In this document: positions 22,882 through 30,205 of the stretch, piece after piece
Numbering within the stretch: position 1 is the first letter of the stretch
How the letters are laid out: every line of letters begins with the position of its first letter
From: Clostridia bacterium
Lineage (GTDB): Bacteria > Bacillota > Clostridia > Oscillospirales > Acutalibacteraceae
DNA length: 33,467 nucleotides
Direction: 5' to 3'
NCBI GenBank assembly: GCA_017421045.1
Contig: JAFQMC010000027.1
Span: 1-33,467 of the forward strand
The notes under the pieces: model-generated
Seen by the model: only the letters and a program-made list of their open reading frames with translations
What the model was told of the DNA's origin: nothing
The model's database searches: none
Made by a program: the position numbers and the translations under genes

Positions 22882-23394
22882 TCACAGCTTTTCTGCTATA
22901 TAATCCATGACCTGCTTTTTATCTATTCCGAGAGAGAAGGCAAAAGCTTCAGAAACAATTTTCTGTGCACAAGAGAGCATCCGCTCATCGTGGGCAAAGG
23001 TCTTGCTCTTATTTCTCAGAGCTTCCTCCTTTTTCTCAGTGAGGAGACTGTGCATGGCAATAATCCTGCTCAGGTTTTCGCTTGCGATTATCTCCTCCAG
23101 ATACTCACTGCGCTCTGCACTCTGTGCTATCCACTGCACATCCTCTGTCTTGCTTTTTTCTATTATGTCTGCAATTTCCTCCCGGGAAAGGACGTGCTCC
23201 ATCTGAGAAGTAAGCTCCTCGTGGTCAACGGGTACATATACAGAGGCGTTGCCGTCATACACAGATTTCAGAACATAGTATGTCTTCAAAAAACCGCACA
23301 TCTTTTCCTTGCGTATATCTGTAATCTGATACACACCCTTCTTTTTGTATACAACGTATTCTCCCTGAGTATGGGACAGATTCAATGTACTCAC
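22882..23394 (-). CDS. CarD/CdnL-type RNA-polymerase-binding transcription regulator
   Basis: This 170-residue protein has an N-terminal CarD_TRCF (RNA polymerase beta-interacting) domain: 'GEYVVYKKKGVYQITDIR' at 11-28 and 'YYVLKSVYDGNASVYVPVD' at about 40-58. A helical C-terminal part (about 65-170), rich in Glu and Lys, corresponds to the DNA-contacting CarD helical domain. CarD proteins bind the RNA polymerase beta subunit and stabilise open complexes, notably at rRNA promoters. The GTG start at 23394 was chosen because GAGGGG lies 8 bases before it. It has its own consensus promoter and a terminator, so it is monocistronic. The family is confident; its target promoters are unknown. Confidence 0.85.
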   Translation of the reverse strand: MSTLNLSHTQGEYVVYKKKGVYQITDIRKEKMCGFLKTYYVLKSVYDGNASVYVPVDHEELTSQMEHVLSREEIADIIEKSKTEDVQWIAQSAERSEYLEEIIASENLSRIIAMHSLLTEKKEEALRNKSKTFAHDERMLSCAQKIVSEAFAFSLGIDKKQVMDYIAEKL

Positions 23395-23449
23395 CGCGAT
23401 AACCCCTCATTCAGATTTTGCCTTTGCAATACTCCCATATTACAATAAA

Positions 23450-23478
23450 ATTATACCGCTTTTGAGCCACTGTTTCAA
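23450..23478 (-). promoter_or_regulatory. Promoter of carD
   Basis: On the minus strand TTGAAA (complement of 23473-23478) and TATAAT (complement of 23450-23455) are 17 bp apart, 55 bp before the GTG start. Confidence 0.72.
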
Positions 23479-23588
23479 AGGGAATATTCCACAAAAAACA
23501 TATAAAAAAATCAGATAATATTTATTGCGTCACAACCCTTTGAGACACAGAAACACAGAGAGGTAAATATATAAAACTTTGTCTTTAT

Positions 23589-23617
23589 TTTGCAAAAAAA
23601 TTATGTTATGATAGAAT
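23589..23617 (+). promoter_or_regulatory. Probable promoter of the phoP-phoR genes
   Basis: TTTGCA at 23589-23594 and TAGAAT at 23612-23617 are 17 bp apart, 70 bp before the response-regulator start. A short inverted repeat (TTATG...CATAA, about 23622-23637) lies just downstream of the likely start site. No clear PHO-box array is visible here, unlike upstream of the phosphate transporter. The rest of 23479-23588 holds no gene. Confidence 0.45.
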
Positions 23618-23687
23618 AAGGTTATGCGCAAACATAATCACTACAACACGAAATCAATCCGATACTTCGATGAAACGGAGGATTCTT

Positions 23688-24356
23688 ATGATTTATTTTG
23701 TTGAAGACGACGACAACATCCGCGAGCTGGTGGTATACACCCTGAACTCCACAGGACTTTCCGCCACGGGATTTTCAGACCCCGACGCATTCTGGGAAGC
23801 CATGAACAGCACCCTGCCCACCATGGTACTCCTTGACATCATGCTTCCTCGGGAGGACGGTCTCTCCATTCTCAAAAAAATCCGCAGTAACAAAAGCACC
23901 GCAAAGCTTCCCGTCATCATCCTGACGGCAAAAGCTGACGAGTATGACAAGGTCAAGGGTTTTGACCTTGGCGCAGATGACTACGTGCCAAAGCCCTTCG
24001 GTATGATGGAGCTTGTGGCAAGAATCAAGGCAGTGCTCAGACGCACGGAAGACACTCAGGATGTTACGGAATATGAGGTGGGATGCCTCACTGTTTCTCC
24101 TCAGAAACACAAGGTCAAGGTAAACGGCGAGAAAATTACCCTTACTCTCAAGGAGTTCGAGATGCTGTGTCTCCTTCTTGAAAACCGCGGTATGGTTCTC
24201 TCCCGCGACCAAATTCTCAACCGCGTATGGGGCTACTCCTTTGACGGAGAAAGTCGTACGGTTGACGTACACATCCGCACACTTAGACAAAAGCTCAAGG
24301 ATGCAGGGGACCTTATCACAACAGTACGCGGCATCGGCTATATGATAGGAGAATAA
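23688..24356 (+). CDS. phoP: OmpR/PhoB-family response regulator (PhoP-like)
   Basis: This 222-residue regulator has a receiver domain (1-115) with acidic pocket D7, D8, phosphoacceptor D50 in 'VLLDIMLPREDG', Thr in 'VIILTAKA' and Lys in 'DYVPKPF'. It is followed by a winged-helix Trans_reg_C DNA-binding domain (about 130-222: 'LTLKEFEMLCLLLENRG', 'RDQILNRVWGYSFDGESRTV', 'VDVHIRTLRQKL'). The ATG at 23688 has GGAGG 6 bases upstream; an earlier in-frame start at 23670 lacks one. The histidine kinase starts 3 bases after its stop. With a Na+/phosphate cotransporter and PHO-box-like repeats next door, the phosphate-starvation regulator PhoP/PhoB is the best assignment. The symbol rests on context as well as homology, as OmpR-family members look alike. 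Confidence 0.88.
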   Translation: MIYFVEDDDNIRELVVYTLNSTGLSATGFSDPDAFWEAMNSTLPTMVLLDIMLPREDGLSILKKIRSNKSTAKLPVIILTAKADEYDKVKGFDLGADDYVPKPFGMMELVARIKAVLRRTEDTQDVTEYEVGCLTVSPQKHKVKVNGEKITLTLKEFEMLCLLLENRGMVLSRDQILNRVWGYSFDGESRTVDVHIRTLRQKLKDAGDLITTVRGIGYMIGE

Positions 24357-24359
24357 TTC

Positions 24360-25691
24360 ATGAAGAAAAGAATCTTCAGCGGTATGTTCACTATCTGTCT
24401 CACGGTGCTGGCTGTGTGTATACTGATTGTGGCAGGTTTTCTTTACAATTATTACTCCGACAAGCAGGCAGATGACTTGTATACAGAGCTTAGCTACCTG
24501 ACACATATGGCAGAAGAACACAACGCCGAGCATATTTATTCGCTGGATACTCCCCGTCAGGTTGTTATCGCAGACAAAAACTCCAACATTCTAAGCTACG
24601 GTACCGACACCGACCCCACACAGTTCAGCTCTGCCCTTGAAAAAGCAGTCTCAGAAGCTACCGAAAACGGCGAAGGCAGAGCCTCGGCACATATAAGCAT
24701 AGAAAAAAGACAGATGTGTATGTCGGCACTTCTCTCCGACGGAACAGTGCTGTGTATTTTTGATACATACTACACATTCCCCGCACTGATTTTCAATATG
24801 AGCGGATACATTCTTCTGGTGCTTGCAGTTGCCGCCTTGCTGTCGCTGCTTCTGTCCAGAGTTTTGTCAAACAGGATTCTCAGGCCCGTATACGAAATGG
24901 ACCTCACCTACCCCGACAAATCCAAGGTGTACCCCGAGCTTCTGCCTTTTGTGGACAAAGTCCGGGAAAAGAACACGGAAATCCGCGACCGCATCAGCGC
25001 CCTTGAGGATGAGCACAAGCATCAGGATAAACTCCGCCGTGAGTTCACCGCGAATGTGTCTCACGAGCTGAAAACCCCTCTTACCTCTATTTCGGGCTAT
25101 GCGGAAATCATCCGCGACGGCATGGTGCAGCCTCAGGATGTCCCTGTGTTTGCAGGCAGAATCCACGACGAATCCAAGCGGATGATAAATCTGGTAGGCG
25201 ACATCATCAAGCTGTCACAGCAGGACGACAACGAAATCTCCGTTAAAATCGAGCGGATAAATCTATACGACTGCTGTCAGGCGGTTATCAACAGCCTTGA
25301 ACCTCAGGCGAAAAAACGCAACATCACCATAAACCTCAGCGGTGACAAGGCAGAAATCAGCGGCGGAGAGATCATCATCGAAGAAATCATCCACAACATT
25401 CTGGACAACGCCGTGAAGTATAACAAAGAAAACGGCTCCGTGGATGTAAACCTCCGTCAGTGCATCGACGGCGTGGAGCTTACCGTAAAAGACACGGGAA
25501 TCGGCATCTCGGAGGACGACCTGCCCCATATCTTCGAGCGTTTCTACAGAGCTGACAAAAGCCACTCCAAGGAAATCGGAGGCACGGGTCTGGGACTTTC
25601 CATTGTCAAGCACGGAGCAATGTTCCACAACGCCCCTATCTCCATCGACAGCGAACTCGGAGTAGGAACCACGGTGAGAATCCTCTTCTGA
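24360..25691 (+). CDS. phoR: Sensor histidine kinase (PhoR-like)
   Basis: This 443-residue membrane kinase has TM1 at about 8-30, an extracytoplasmic sensor of ~110 residues, and TM2 at about 143-167. A coiled linker without an obvious HAMP signature leads to the HisKA dimerisation domain with H235 in NVSHELKTPLTS. The HATPase_c domain has N-box NILDNAVKYN, G1 DTGIGIS, F-box 'IFERFYRADKSHSKEIGG' and G2 TGLGLSIVKHG. It autophosphorylates on H235 and passes the phosphate to D50 of the regulator directly upstream (3-base gap). The size and layout match Clostridial PhoR. The PhoR assignment is inferred from the downstream phosphate transporter and its PHO-box repeats. A terminator follows, so the transporter is transcribed separately. 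Confidence 0.87.
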   Translation: MKKRIFSGMFTICLTVLAVCILIVAGFLYNYYSDKQADDLYTELSYLTHMAEEHNAEHIYSLDTPRQVVIADKNSNILSYGTDTDPTQFSSALEKAVSEATENGEGRASAHISIEKRQMCMSALLSDGTVLCIFDTYYTFPALIFNMSGYILLVLAVAALLSLLLSRVLSNRILRPVYEMDLTYPDKSKVYPELLPFVDKVREKNTEIRDRISALEDEHKHQDKLRREFTANVSHELKTPLTSISGYAEIIRDGMVQPQDVPVFAGRIHDESKRMINLVGDIIKLSQQDDNEISVKIERINLYDCCQAVINSLEPQAKKRNITINLSGDKAEISGGEIIIEEIIHNILDNAVKYNKENGSVDVNLRQCIDGVELTVKDTGIGISEDDLPHIFERFYRADKSHSKEIGGTGLGLSIVKHGAMFHNAPISIDSELGVGTTVRILF

Positions 25692-25720
25692 TTACTTTTT
25701 CTCAGAAAACGAAAACAAAA

Positions 25721-25767
25721 AAAGTAGAGCTACGTTTGATTATTATCCGACGTAGCTTTTTATTTTT
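25721..25767 (+). terminator. Rho-independent terminator after phoR
   Basis: AGCTACGT (25728-25735) pairs with ACGTAGCT (25750-25757) around a 14-base loop. An A-rich tract lies before the stem and TTTTTATTTTT after it, which can extend the pairing. Confidence 0.75.
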
Positions 25768-25782
25768 CAAAACTCTTACGAT

Positions 25783-25854
25783 TTTACACCGATTTAACAT
25801 AGATTTTACATTATACACCTTTAGATTTTACATAGATTTGATAATATTTTAAGT
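25783..25854 (+). promoter_or_regulatory. PHO-box array: phased TTTACA-type direct repeats
   Basis: Hexamers resembling the PhoP consensus TTAACA stand exactly 11 bp apart: TTTACA at 25783, TTAACA at 25794, TTTACA at 25805, one unmatched step at 25816, TTTACA at 25827, TTGATA at 25838 and TTAAGT at 25849. An 11-bp period (hexamer plus 5 bp) is the known spacing of PhoP/PhoB boxes, which bind regulator dimers along one DNA face. The array ends at the -35 region of the phosphate-cotransporter promoter, next to genes for a PhoP/PhoR-like pair. Confidence 0.75.
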
Positions 25855-25867
25855 AACATAATATGAT
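25838..25867 (+). promoter_or_regulatory. Promoter of the Na+/phosphate cotransporter
   Basis: TATGAT at 25862-25867 is a good -10. The element 18 bp upstream is TTGATA (25838-25843), which doubles as one of the phased boxes. A weak -35 overlapped by activator sites is typical of a PhoP-activated promoter. The start codon is 39 bp further on. Confidence 0.55.
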
Positions 25868-25906
25868 AAAATACAACATAAATCCTGAAAGGATGTGCTA
25901 TCCCCT

Positions 25907-27667
25907 ATGGAACTTAAGGACATATTCAACCTGATAACGGGTCTTGCTATGTTCCTGTTCGGTATGAACGCTATGGGAGACGGACTCAAGCGCGTTGCAG
26001 GAAGCAAACTGGAGTCTATTTTATGGAAGCTTTCTTCCACTCCCCTCAAGGGTGTATTGCTTGGAACGGGTGTTACCGCTGTAATCCAGTCCTCCTCGGC
26101 AACCTCCTGTATGGTAGTCGGATTTGTAAACTCCGGTATGATGACCATTGCTCAGGCAATCGGTATCATCATGGGCGCCAACATCGGTACCACCGCCACA
26201 GGCTGGATTCTGACACTTTCTTCTGTTGAAGGAGGCGGTGAGGCATTCTGGACTCAGTTCTTGTCCACCACCTTTATCTGTGCAATCTTTGCCCTCATAG
26301 GCACACTGTTCACCATGCTGTGCAAAAGCAACGTATACAAGAACACAGGCGCCATTATGCTGGGCTTTGCTGTTCTTATGAGCGGTATGAAAATGATGAG
26401 CGGTGCAATGGACGGCCTCGGAGAGAGCGAGATGTTCAGAGATATGATGTCCACTCTTTCAAATCCCTTCCTCGGAATTCTGGTGGGTACTGTCATCACT
26501 GCGATTTTGCAGAGCGCATCTGCCTCTATCGGTATTCTGCAGTCCCTTGCAGTCACAGGAGTTGTCAGCAACGAAGCCGCTCTGTATCTTATCATCGGTA
26601 TGTGTATCGGTGCATCCATGCCCGTACTTCTCTCGGCAATCGGTGCAACCACCAACGGCAAGCGCGCATCCATCATCTACCTTATCTTCAACACAATCGG
26701 CGCAATCGTCCTCACTCCCGTTTTCTACGGACTTGATTATTTCATCCAGTTCCCCTTTATGGACTTGCCCACAGATGCCGTCAGTATCGCACTGATAAAC
26801 ACAGTATTCAACACTGCCACCACCATCATCCTCCTGCCCTTTGTGAAGCAGTTCGAAAAACTGGTGTGTGCGCTTATCAAAGAAAAGAAAAGCGACAAAG
26901 CCACGGATATTCTGGACCGTCTGGACGAGCGCTTCCTCAGCCACCCTACCCTTGCTATTGAGCAGAGCCGAGAGGTTCTTATGATAATGGCTGACAAGTC
27001 AGTAAACAACCTGCTTCGTGCCATGGCGTTGCTGGGCAACTACAACGACAAAGACTACAACATTGTTCAGGAAAAAGAAGAAATCATCGACAACTACGAG
27101 GACAAGCTGGGCACCTACCTTGTAAACATCACAGGTCTTGCTCTGGACAAAAACCAAAGCCGTGAGGTTTCCAAGTCCCTGCACACCATCGGCGACTTCG
27201 AGCGAATTGCTGACCACGCCGTCAACATCTCACACGTTGCCAAAGAAATCCACGAGAAGAAGCTGGAGTTCTCCCACGAAGCAAACCGAGAGCTTAACAT
27301 CCTCTCCGCCGCTATCGAAGAAATCGTTGCCTTGTCGGTAAAAAGTTTCAGAAACACAAAGGACTCCGACATCTACCGCATAGAGCCTCTGGAAGAAATG
27401 ATCGACCTGCTCTGTGACGAAATGAAGCTCCGCCACATCCAGCGTGTGCAAAGCGGTAACTGCACACTGAATCAGGGCTTCGTGTTCTCAGACCTTATCA
27501 CAAACTACGAACGTATCGCAGACCACTGCTCCAACATCGCAGTTGCTCTTATTGAGCTTGATTTAGACGAGCTTGAGACTCACGCATATCTCAACGACCT
27601 GAAGGAGCACAAGAGTGCAGAGTTCATCAACTACTATGATGAATACAAAACCAAATACGCTCTCTGA
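25907..27667 (+). CDS. Na+/phosphate cotransporter with PhoU-like C-terminal domain (NptA type)
   Basis: This 586-residue Na+/Pi cotransporter (PNaS family) imports phosphate with sodium. The N-terminal membrane half (about 1-310) starts IFNLITGLAMFLFGMNAMGD and carries the two inverted-repeat signatures, 'TAVIQSSSATSCMVVGFVNSG' region near 55 and 'TAILQSASASIGILQSL' near 197. The C-terminal ~200 residues form PhoU-like helical bundles ('SLHTIGDFERIADHAVNI', 'SDLITNYERIADHCSNIAV'), each with the E/DRIADH motif. ATG 25907 was chosen because it matches the family start; the ribosome binding site AAAGGA is 13 bases away, and a GTG at 25895 is too close to it. It stands downstream of phoP-phoR, behind a PHO-box array, making it a likely phosphate-starvation gene. 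Confidence 0.92.
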   Translation: MELKDIFNLITGLAMFLFGMNAMGDGLKRVAGSKLESILWKLSSTPLKGVLLGTGVTAVIQSSSATSCMVVGFVNSGMMTIAQAIGIIMGANIGTTATGWILTLSSVEGGGEAFWTQFLSTTFICAIFALIGTLFTMLCKSNVYKNTGAIMLGFAVLMSGMKMMSGAMDGLGESEMFRDMMSTLSNPFLGILVGTVITAILQSASASIGILQSLAVTGVVSNEAALYLIIGMCIGASMPVLLSAIGATTNGKRASIIYLIFNTIGAIVLTPVFYGLDYFIQFPFMDLPTDAVSIALINTVFNTATTIILLPFVKQFEKLVCALIKEKKSDKATDILDRLDERFLSHPTLAIEQSREVLMIMADKSVNNLLRAMALLGNYNDKDYNIVQEKEEIIDNYEDKLGTYLVNITGLALDKNQSREVSKSLHTIGDFERIADHAVNISHVAKEIHEKKLEFSHEANRELNILSAAIEEIVALSVKSFRNTKDSDIYRIEPLEEMIDLLCDEMKLRHIQRVQSGNCTLNQGFVFSDLITNYERIADHCSNIAVALIELDLDELETHAYLNDLKEHKSAEFINYYDEYKTKYAL

Positions 27668-27684
27668 TTCCCGCACAAACATAA

Positions 27685-27718
27685 AATCGGCAGTACACTG
27701 TACTGCCGATTATTTTTA
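27685..27718. terminator. Bidirectional terminator
   Basis: A perfect 11-bp stem AATCGGCAGTA/TACTGCCGATT (27685-27695 with 27701-27711) has a 5-base loop and leads into TTATTTTTAT. It lies between the convergent phosphate cotransporter and shikimate kinase genes. Confidence 0.82.
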
Positions 27719-27729
27719 TCCATTCATTA

Positions 27730-28236
27730 TTAAAGCAGCATACCGCGGAGAATTTTCACCAGTTTCTCCACCGTCTGCTCCAGAGAGCCGTCCTGCACAT
27801 CAACCGCCACATCCGCATACTTTTCGTAAAAGGGACGTCGGGATTTGTAAATATCCTCCAGAGTCTCCCCTTCTTCAAAGGTTATTCCGCGGGTGGTGAT
27901 GTTGGTGATTCTGCGACTCAGCTCTTCAAGCCCTACGTCGATAAACACCACGGGTCCCAGAGTTTTCAGATGCTCCATTGCATCCTCATAAAGCACCATT
28001 GAACCGCCTGTGGCAATCACCGTGCCCGAAAGCTTCAGCTCCCTGCCTACAGCACACTCAACCTGAGAGAAATGCTGAAGACCCGAAGATTCTATTATCC
28101 TCTGCAGGGTGGCACCTTCCCGCTTGCAAATTATAAGGTCGGTATCAATAAAATCCATTCCCAGAGTCTTGGCAAGCACAACTCCCACGGTGCTCTTACC
28201 GCATCCGGGCATACCCACAAGCACTATATTCTTCAT
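27730..28236 (-). CDS. aroK: Shikimate kinase
   Basis: This 168-residue cytoplasmic kinase phosphorylates shikimate to shikimate-3-phosphate with ATP, in aromatic amino acid synthesis. Walker A is GMPGCGKST at 8-16. The shikimate-binding Asp lies in 'FIDTDLIICKREG', and the family 'FSQVECAV' (F-R-x-x-E region) and ATGGS blocks follow. The second block reads GGS where most enzymes have GGG. The lid region 'RGITFEEGETLEDIYKSRRPFYEKYAD' is typical (R-P-x-Y-x-x-x-A). Its ATG directly follows the stop of the sortase gene, with AAGGAG inside the end of that gene, so the two are translationally coupled. No other aro genes are present in the window. Confidence 0.9.
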   Translation of the reverse strand: MKNIVLVGMPGCGKSTVGVVLAKTLGMDFIDTDLIICKREGATLQRIIESSGLQHFSQVECAVGRELKLSGTVIATGGSMVLYEDAMEHLKTLGPVVFIDVGLEELSRRITNITTRGITFEEGETLEDIYKSRRPFYEKYADVAVDVQDGSLEQTVEKLVKILRGMLL

Positions 28237-29481
28237 TTACTGCTCCTTGGGCACAGGCTCAAAAATCGGTGCAACCGTCATATTGCAGGTAACCGTGGTG
28301 AAATCCAGCTGCCAGCCCTTGAACACATAGTCAAAGTAATCATCCGAAGGCTTTACGGGATCTTTGGGCGGATATGCCTTTGTGCCGTGGGCAACCGTCT
28401 GGGTGCTGATGATAGAGCCGTCGTAGTTTATGAAGGTTACAATGTAGCTGCTGGCACCCTCAGAGGTAATGAGCCACTCGTTGCCCTTAAGGTCTCCCGA
28501 GCCGTCGTACCAGTCAATATTGCCCTCAGAAAGCTCGGTTTTGAAGGTAGTAATCTCAGGACGGCTTCCTGCGTGGTTGGTATAGTACACATCGGGCCAC
28601 ACGGGATTTTCCGCCAGAGTTGCATTCTTTACATAAGAAATTGCACTCTCTCCGTCGCGGAGCTTCCTTGCAACCACAACTGTGCGGAAACCCGTATACT
28701 CATGGGAGCAGGTAGACAGAGTGATGATCTGGTCGTCCTCGTTTATGGGCACAGGCACATCAAAGAGAGAGCGCACCTTAACATTGTAGATATAGTTCAT
28801 AAACTGTGCGTCAGATTCATACTCACCCTGAAGATAGGTGAAGAACTCTCCGTGCTCTTTTATGGTATTGGTCTTATAGTAAGAGAATATAATCCACTGC
28901 TCGTTACCCTCGGGAGTATTGAAGAACAGTGTGGGATGGTCCTTGTAGTAAGAAAGATCCCCCGAATAGCTTCCGTAATTAATCAGGTCATGATACATGG
29001 TACCGCTGTTCATCTTGTGTCCGTGAGTGATGATATTTCTGCTGTTTACACCCTGGGTACTGCGATAATCAATGAAAATACTGCCCGAATACAGGTGGGA
29101 GCCGTCGTAGTTTCTGTGCAGATAATACTCGCTGCCGGGGCCGTCTCCCTCATGCTTCATCACAGGATAGTTGACGTTGGTACCGGGAATGTGAATCCAG
29201 GCTACGATTTCCTCGTTGATGCTTTTAAGCTCTGCCCAGTCCTGTGTGATGGTGTACAGATTTCCGTCGGGCGTGGTCATGGGTTCAACGTCAGCGCTTC
29301 CGTCCACGTTGGGGATGTCCACAGGTTCAAGCCTGACCTCATCCTGAGTTGAAACAGATGTATCAATGCCGAAGTAGTCAATCATATACATTGAGCCAAA
29401 CACCGCCGCCACAAGCACCCCAAGGGAAACAACGCAGATTATCACGGTGTTCAGGATTTTTTTGTTCTGATTACCTTCCAA
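28237..29481 (-). CDS. Class B sortase with C-terminal Flg_new (InlB-type) repeat
   Basis: This 414-residue membrane transpeptidase has a membrane anchor near residues 10-35, a ~45-residue linker, and a sortase B domain (about 78-280) with catalytic His155 in 'IITHGHKMNSGTMY', Cys258 in LSTCSHEYTG and Arg266 in FRTVVVAR. Sortases cut sorting signals of surface proteins and join them to the cell wall or pilin. Unusually, about 135 extra residues follow. They include a Listeria-Bacteroides repeat (Flg_new, PF09479; 'YIVTFINYDGSIISTQTVAHG...YVFKGWQ', about 346-400), which normally occurs in adhesins. The TTG at 29481 was chosen because GAGGTG lies 6 bases upstream; the in-frame GTG at 29490 is part of that site. 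No substrate with a sorting signal is in the window. Confidence 0.88.
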   Translation of the reverse strand: MEGNQNKKILNTVIICVVSLGVLVAAVFGSMYMIDYFGIDTSVSTQDEVRLEPVDIPNVDGSADVEPMTTPDGNLYTITQDWAELKSINEEIVAWIHIPGTNVNYPVMKHEGDGPGSEYYLHRNYDGSHLYSGSIFIDYRSTQGVNSRNIITHGHKMNSGTMYHDLINYGSYSGDLSYYKDHPTLFFNTPEGNEQWIIFSYYKTNTIKEHGEFFTYLQGEYESDAQFMNYIYNVKVRSLFDVPVPINEDDQIITLSTCSHEYTGFRTVVVARKLRDGESAISYVKNATLAENPVWPDVYYTNHAGSRPEITTFKTELSEGNIDWYDGSGDLKGNEWLITSEGASSYIVTFINYDGSIISTQTVAHGTKAYPPKDPVKPSDDYFDYVFKGWQLDFTTVTCNMTVAPIFEPVPKEQ

Positions 29482-29504
29482 AATAATCACCTCGCATAGA
29501 GTAT

Positions 29505-29543
29505 ATACATATGTATTTTATCATATCAAAGCAACGTTGTAAA
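29505..29543 (-). promoter_or_regulatory. Promoter and adjacent palindrome of the sortase-aroK operon
   Basis: On the minus strand TTTACA (complement of 29538-29543) and TAAAAT (complement of 29515-29520) are 17 bp apart. The perfect 12-bp palindrome ATACATATGTAT (29505-29516) directly follows and overlaps the -10 by two bases, at the expected start site. It is a possible operator. Confidence 0.6.
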
Positions 29544-29601
29544 CAAGGGAATAATGTAAAATAATTATGACCTCAATGTGACAAACGAAAGTTCTCGAAA
29601 C

Positions 29602-29632
29602 AAAAAGAACAGCACAAAAGCCTGCGCTGTCC
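29602..29632 (-). terminator. Terminator after the small membrane protein gene
   Basis: ACAGCACA (29609-29616) pairs with TGCGCTGT (29623-29630), one G-T pair, with a 6-base loop. The minus strand continues TTCTTTTTG. On plus, a CTTTTTT follows 7 bases later, so it could act both ways. Confidence 0.6.
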
Positions 29633-29678
29633 TCACTTTTTTATCTATAAGCCTTCCCCTTGAGGGGATAGTCATCAA

Positions 29679-30110
29679 TCAGAACAGAGATGTTATACCC
29701 CATCCTATAACAGGTCCTGCAAAAATTGCAATATATATAAGAGTTATCCAAGGTTGATAGTCTATGTAAAACTCTCTGAAGCTGAGGCTCCATGGGTGTT
29801 TTATAAGTACCCATCCGAACACATCAAAGACTATGCAAATACCTGACCACAATGCACCCGTAATAAGTGCATCCGATACTGTCGGCAAGTCAAGCCCCTG
29901 CATATACAGCCAGCCGAAAAATGAAAAAAGAATTATATTATAAAGAGGATGCCAGGGCTTTGTTTTCTCGTAGCCCTCACCCATTCCGTTTTCATCCATA
30001 GGACTGTACTTCAGAACATAGATATTAAAAATCGTGTGCAGAATGCCTACCACCGTTACTATAGCATAACAAAGCCAGAACCACAGCATAGACATACCAA
30101 AGTTTTGCAT
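29679..30110 (-). CDS. Small four-helix membrane protein, unknown function
   Basis: This 143-residue integral membrane protein is not recognised. It has four hydrophobic stretches (about 8-33, 56-72, 80-103 and 118-140). A charged loop at 36-52 (MDENGMGEGYEKTKPWHP) and a second loop at 104-118 (KHPWSLSFREFYIDY) are rich in aromatic residues. Trp residues cluster at helix ends. No catalytic motif is visible. GAGGTAG lies 5-6 bases before the ATG. It sits 96 bp downstream of gpmI on the same strand, with a terminator hairpin in between, so it may have its own weak promoter in the AT-rich 30111-30150 stretch. It has no evident link to the sortase operon that follows. Confidence 0.75.
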   Translation of the reverse strand: MQNFGMSMLWFWLCYAIVTVVGILHTIFNIYVLKYSPMDENGMGEGYEKTKPWHPLYNIILFSFFGWLYMQGLDLPTVSDALITGALWSGICIVFDVFGWVLIKHPWSLSFREFYIDYQPWITLIYIAIFAGPVIGWGITSLF

Positions 30111-30146
30111 AAACTACCTCACTATATTTTATGATAATTAATGTTA

Positions 30147-30178
30147 TTATTAAAATCAGAGCATCCGAAGATGCTCTG
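30147..30178 (-). terminator. Terminator after gpmI (UUCG tetraloop)
   Basis: A perfect 9-bp stem CAGAGCATC/GATGCTCTG (30157-30165 with 30170-30178) is closed by a UUCG loop in the minus-strand transcript and followed by ATTTTAATAAT. Confidence 0.7.
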
Positions 30179-30205
30179 ACAAAGAAAGTTTTCAGTTTAA
30201 AACAA

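Noticed and set aside
25783-25854. Reading the phased hexamers as a CRISPR or tandem repeat array
   Set aside because: The repeats are only 6 bp with an 11-bp period and degenerate units, which fits regulator boxes and not CRISPR repeats or a satellite.
28072-29352. 426-codon plus-strand frame opposite sortase and aroK
   Set aside because: It is antisense to two genes with intact catalytic motifs and recognisable families; the product has no recognisable motif.
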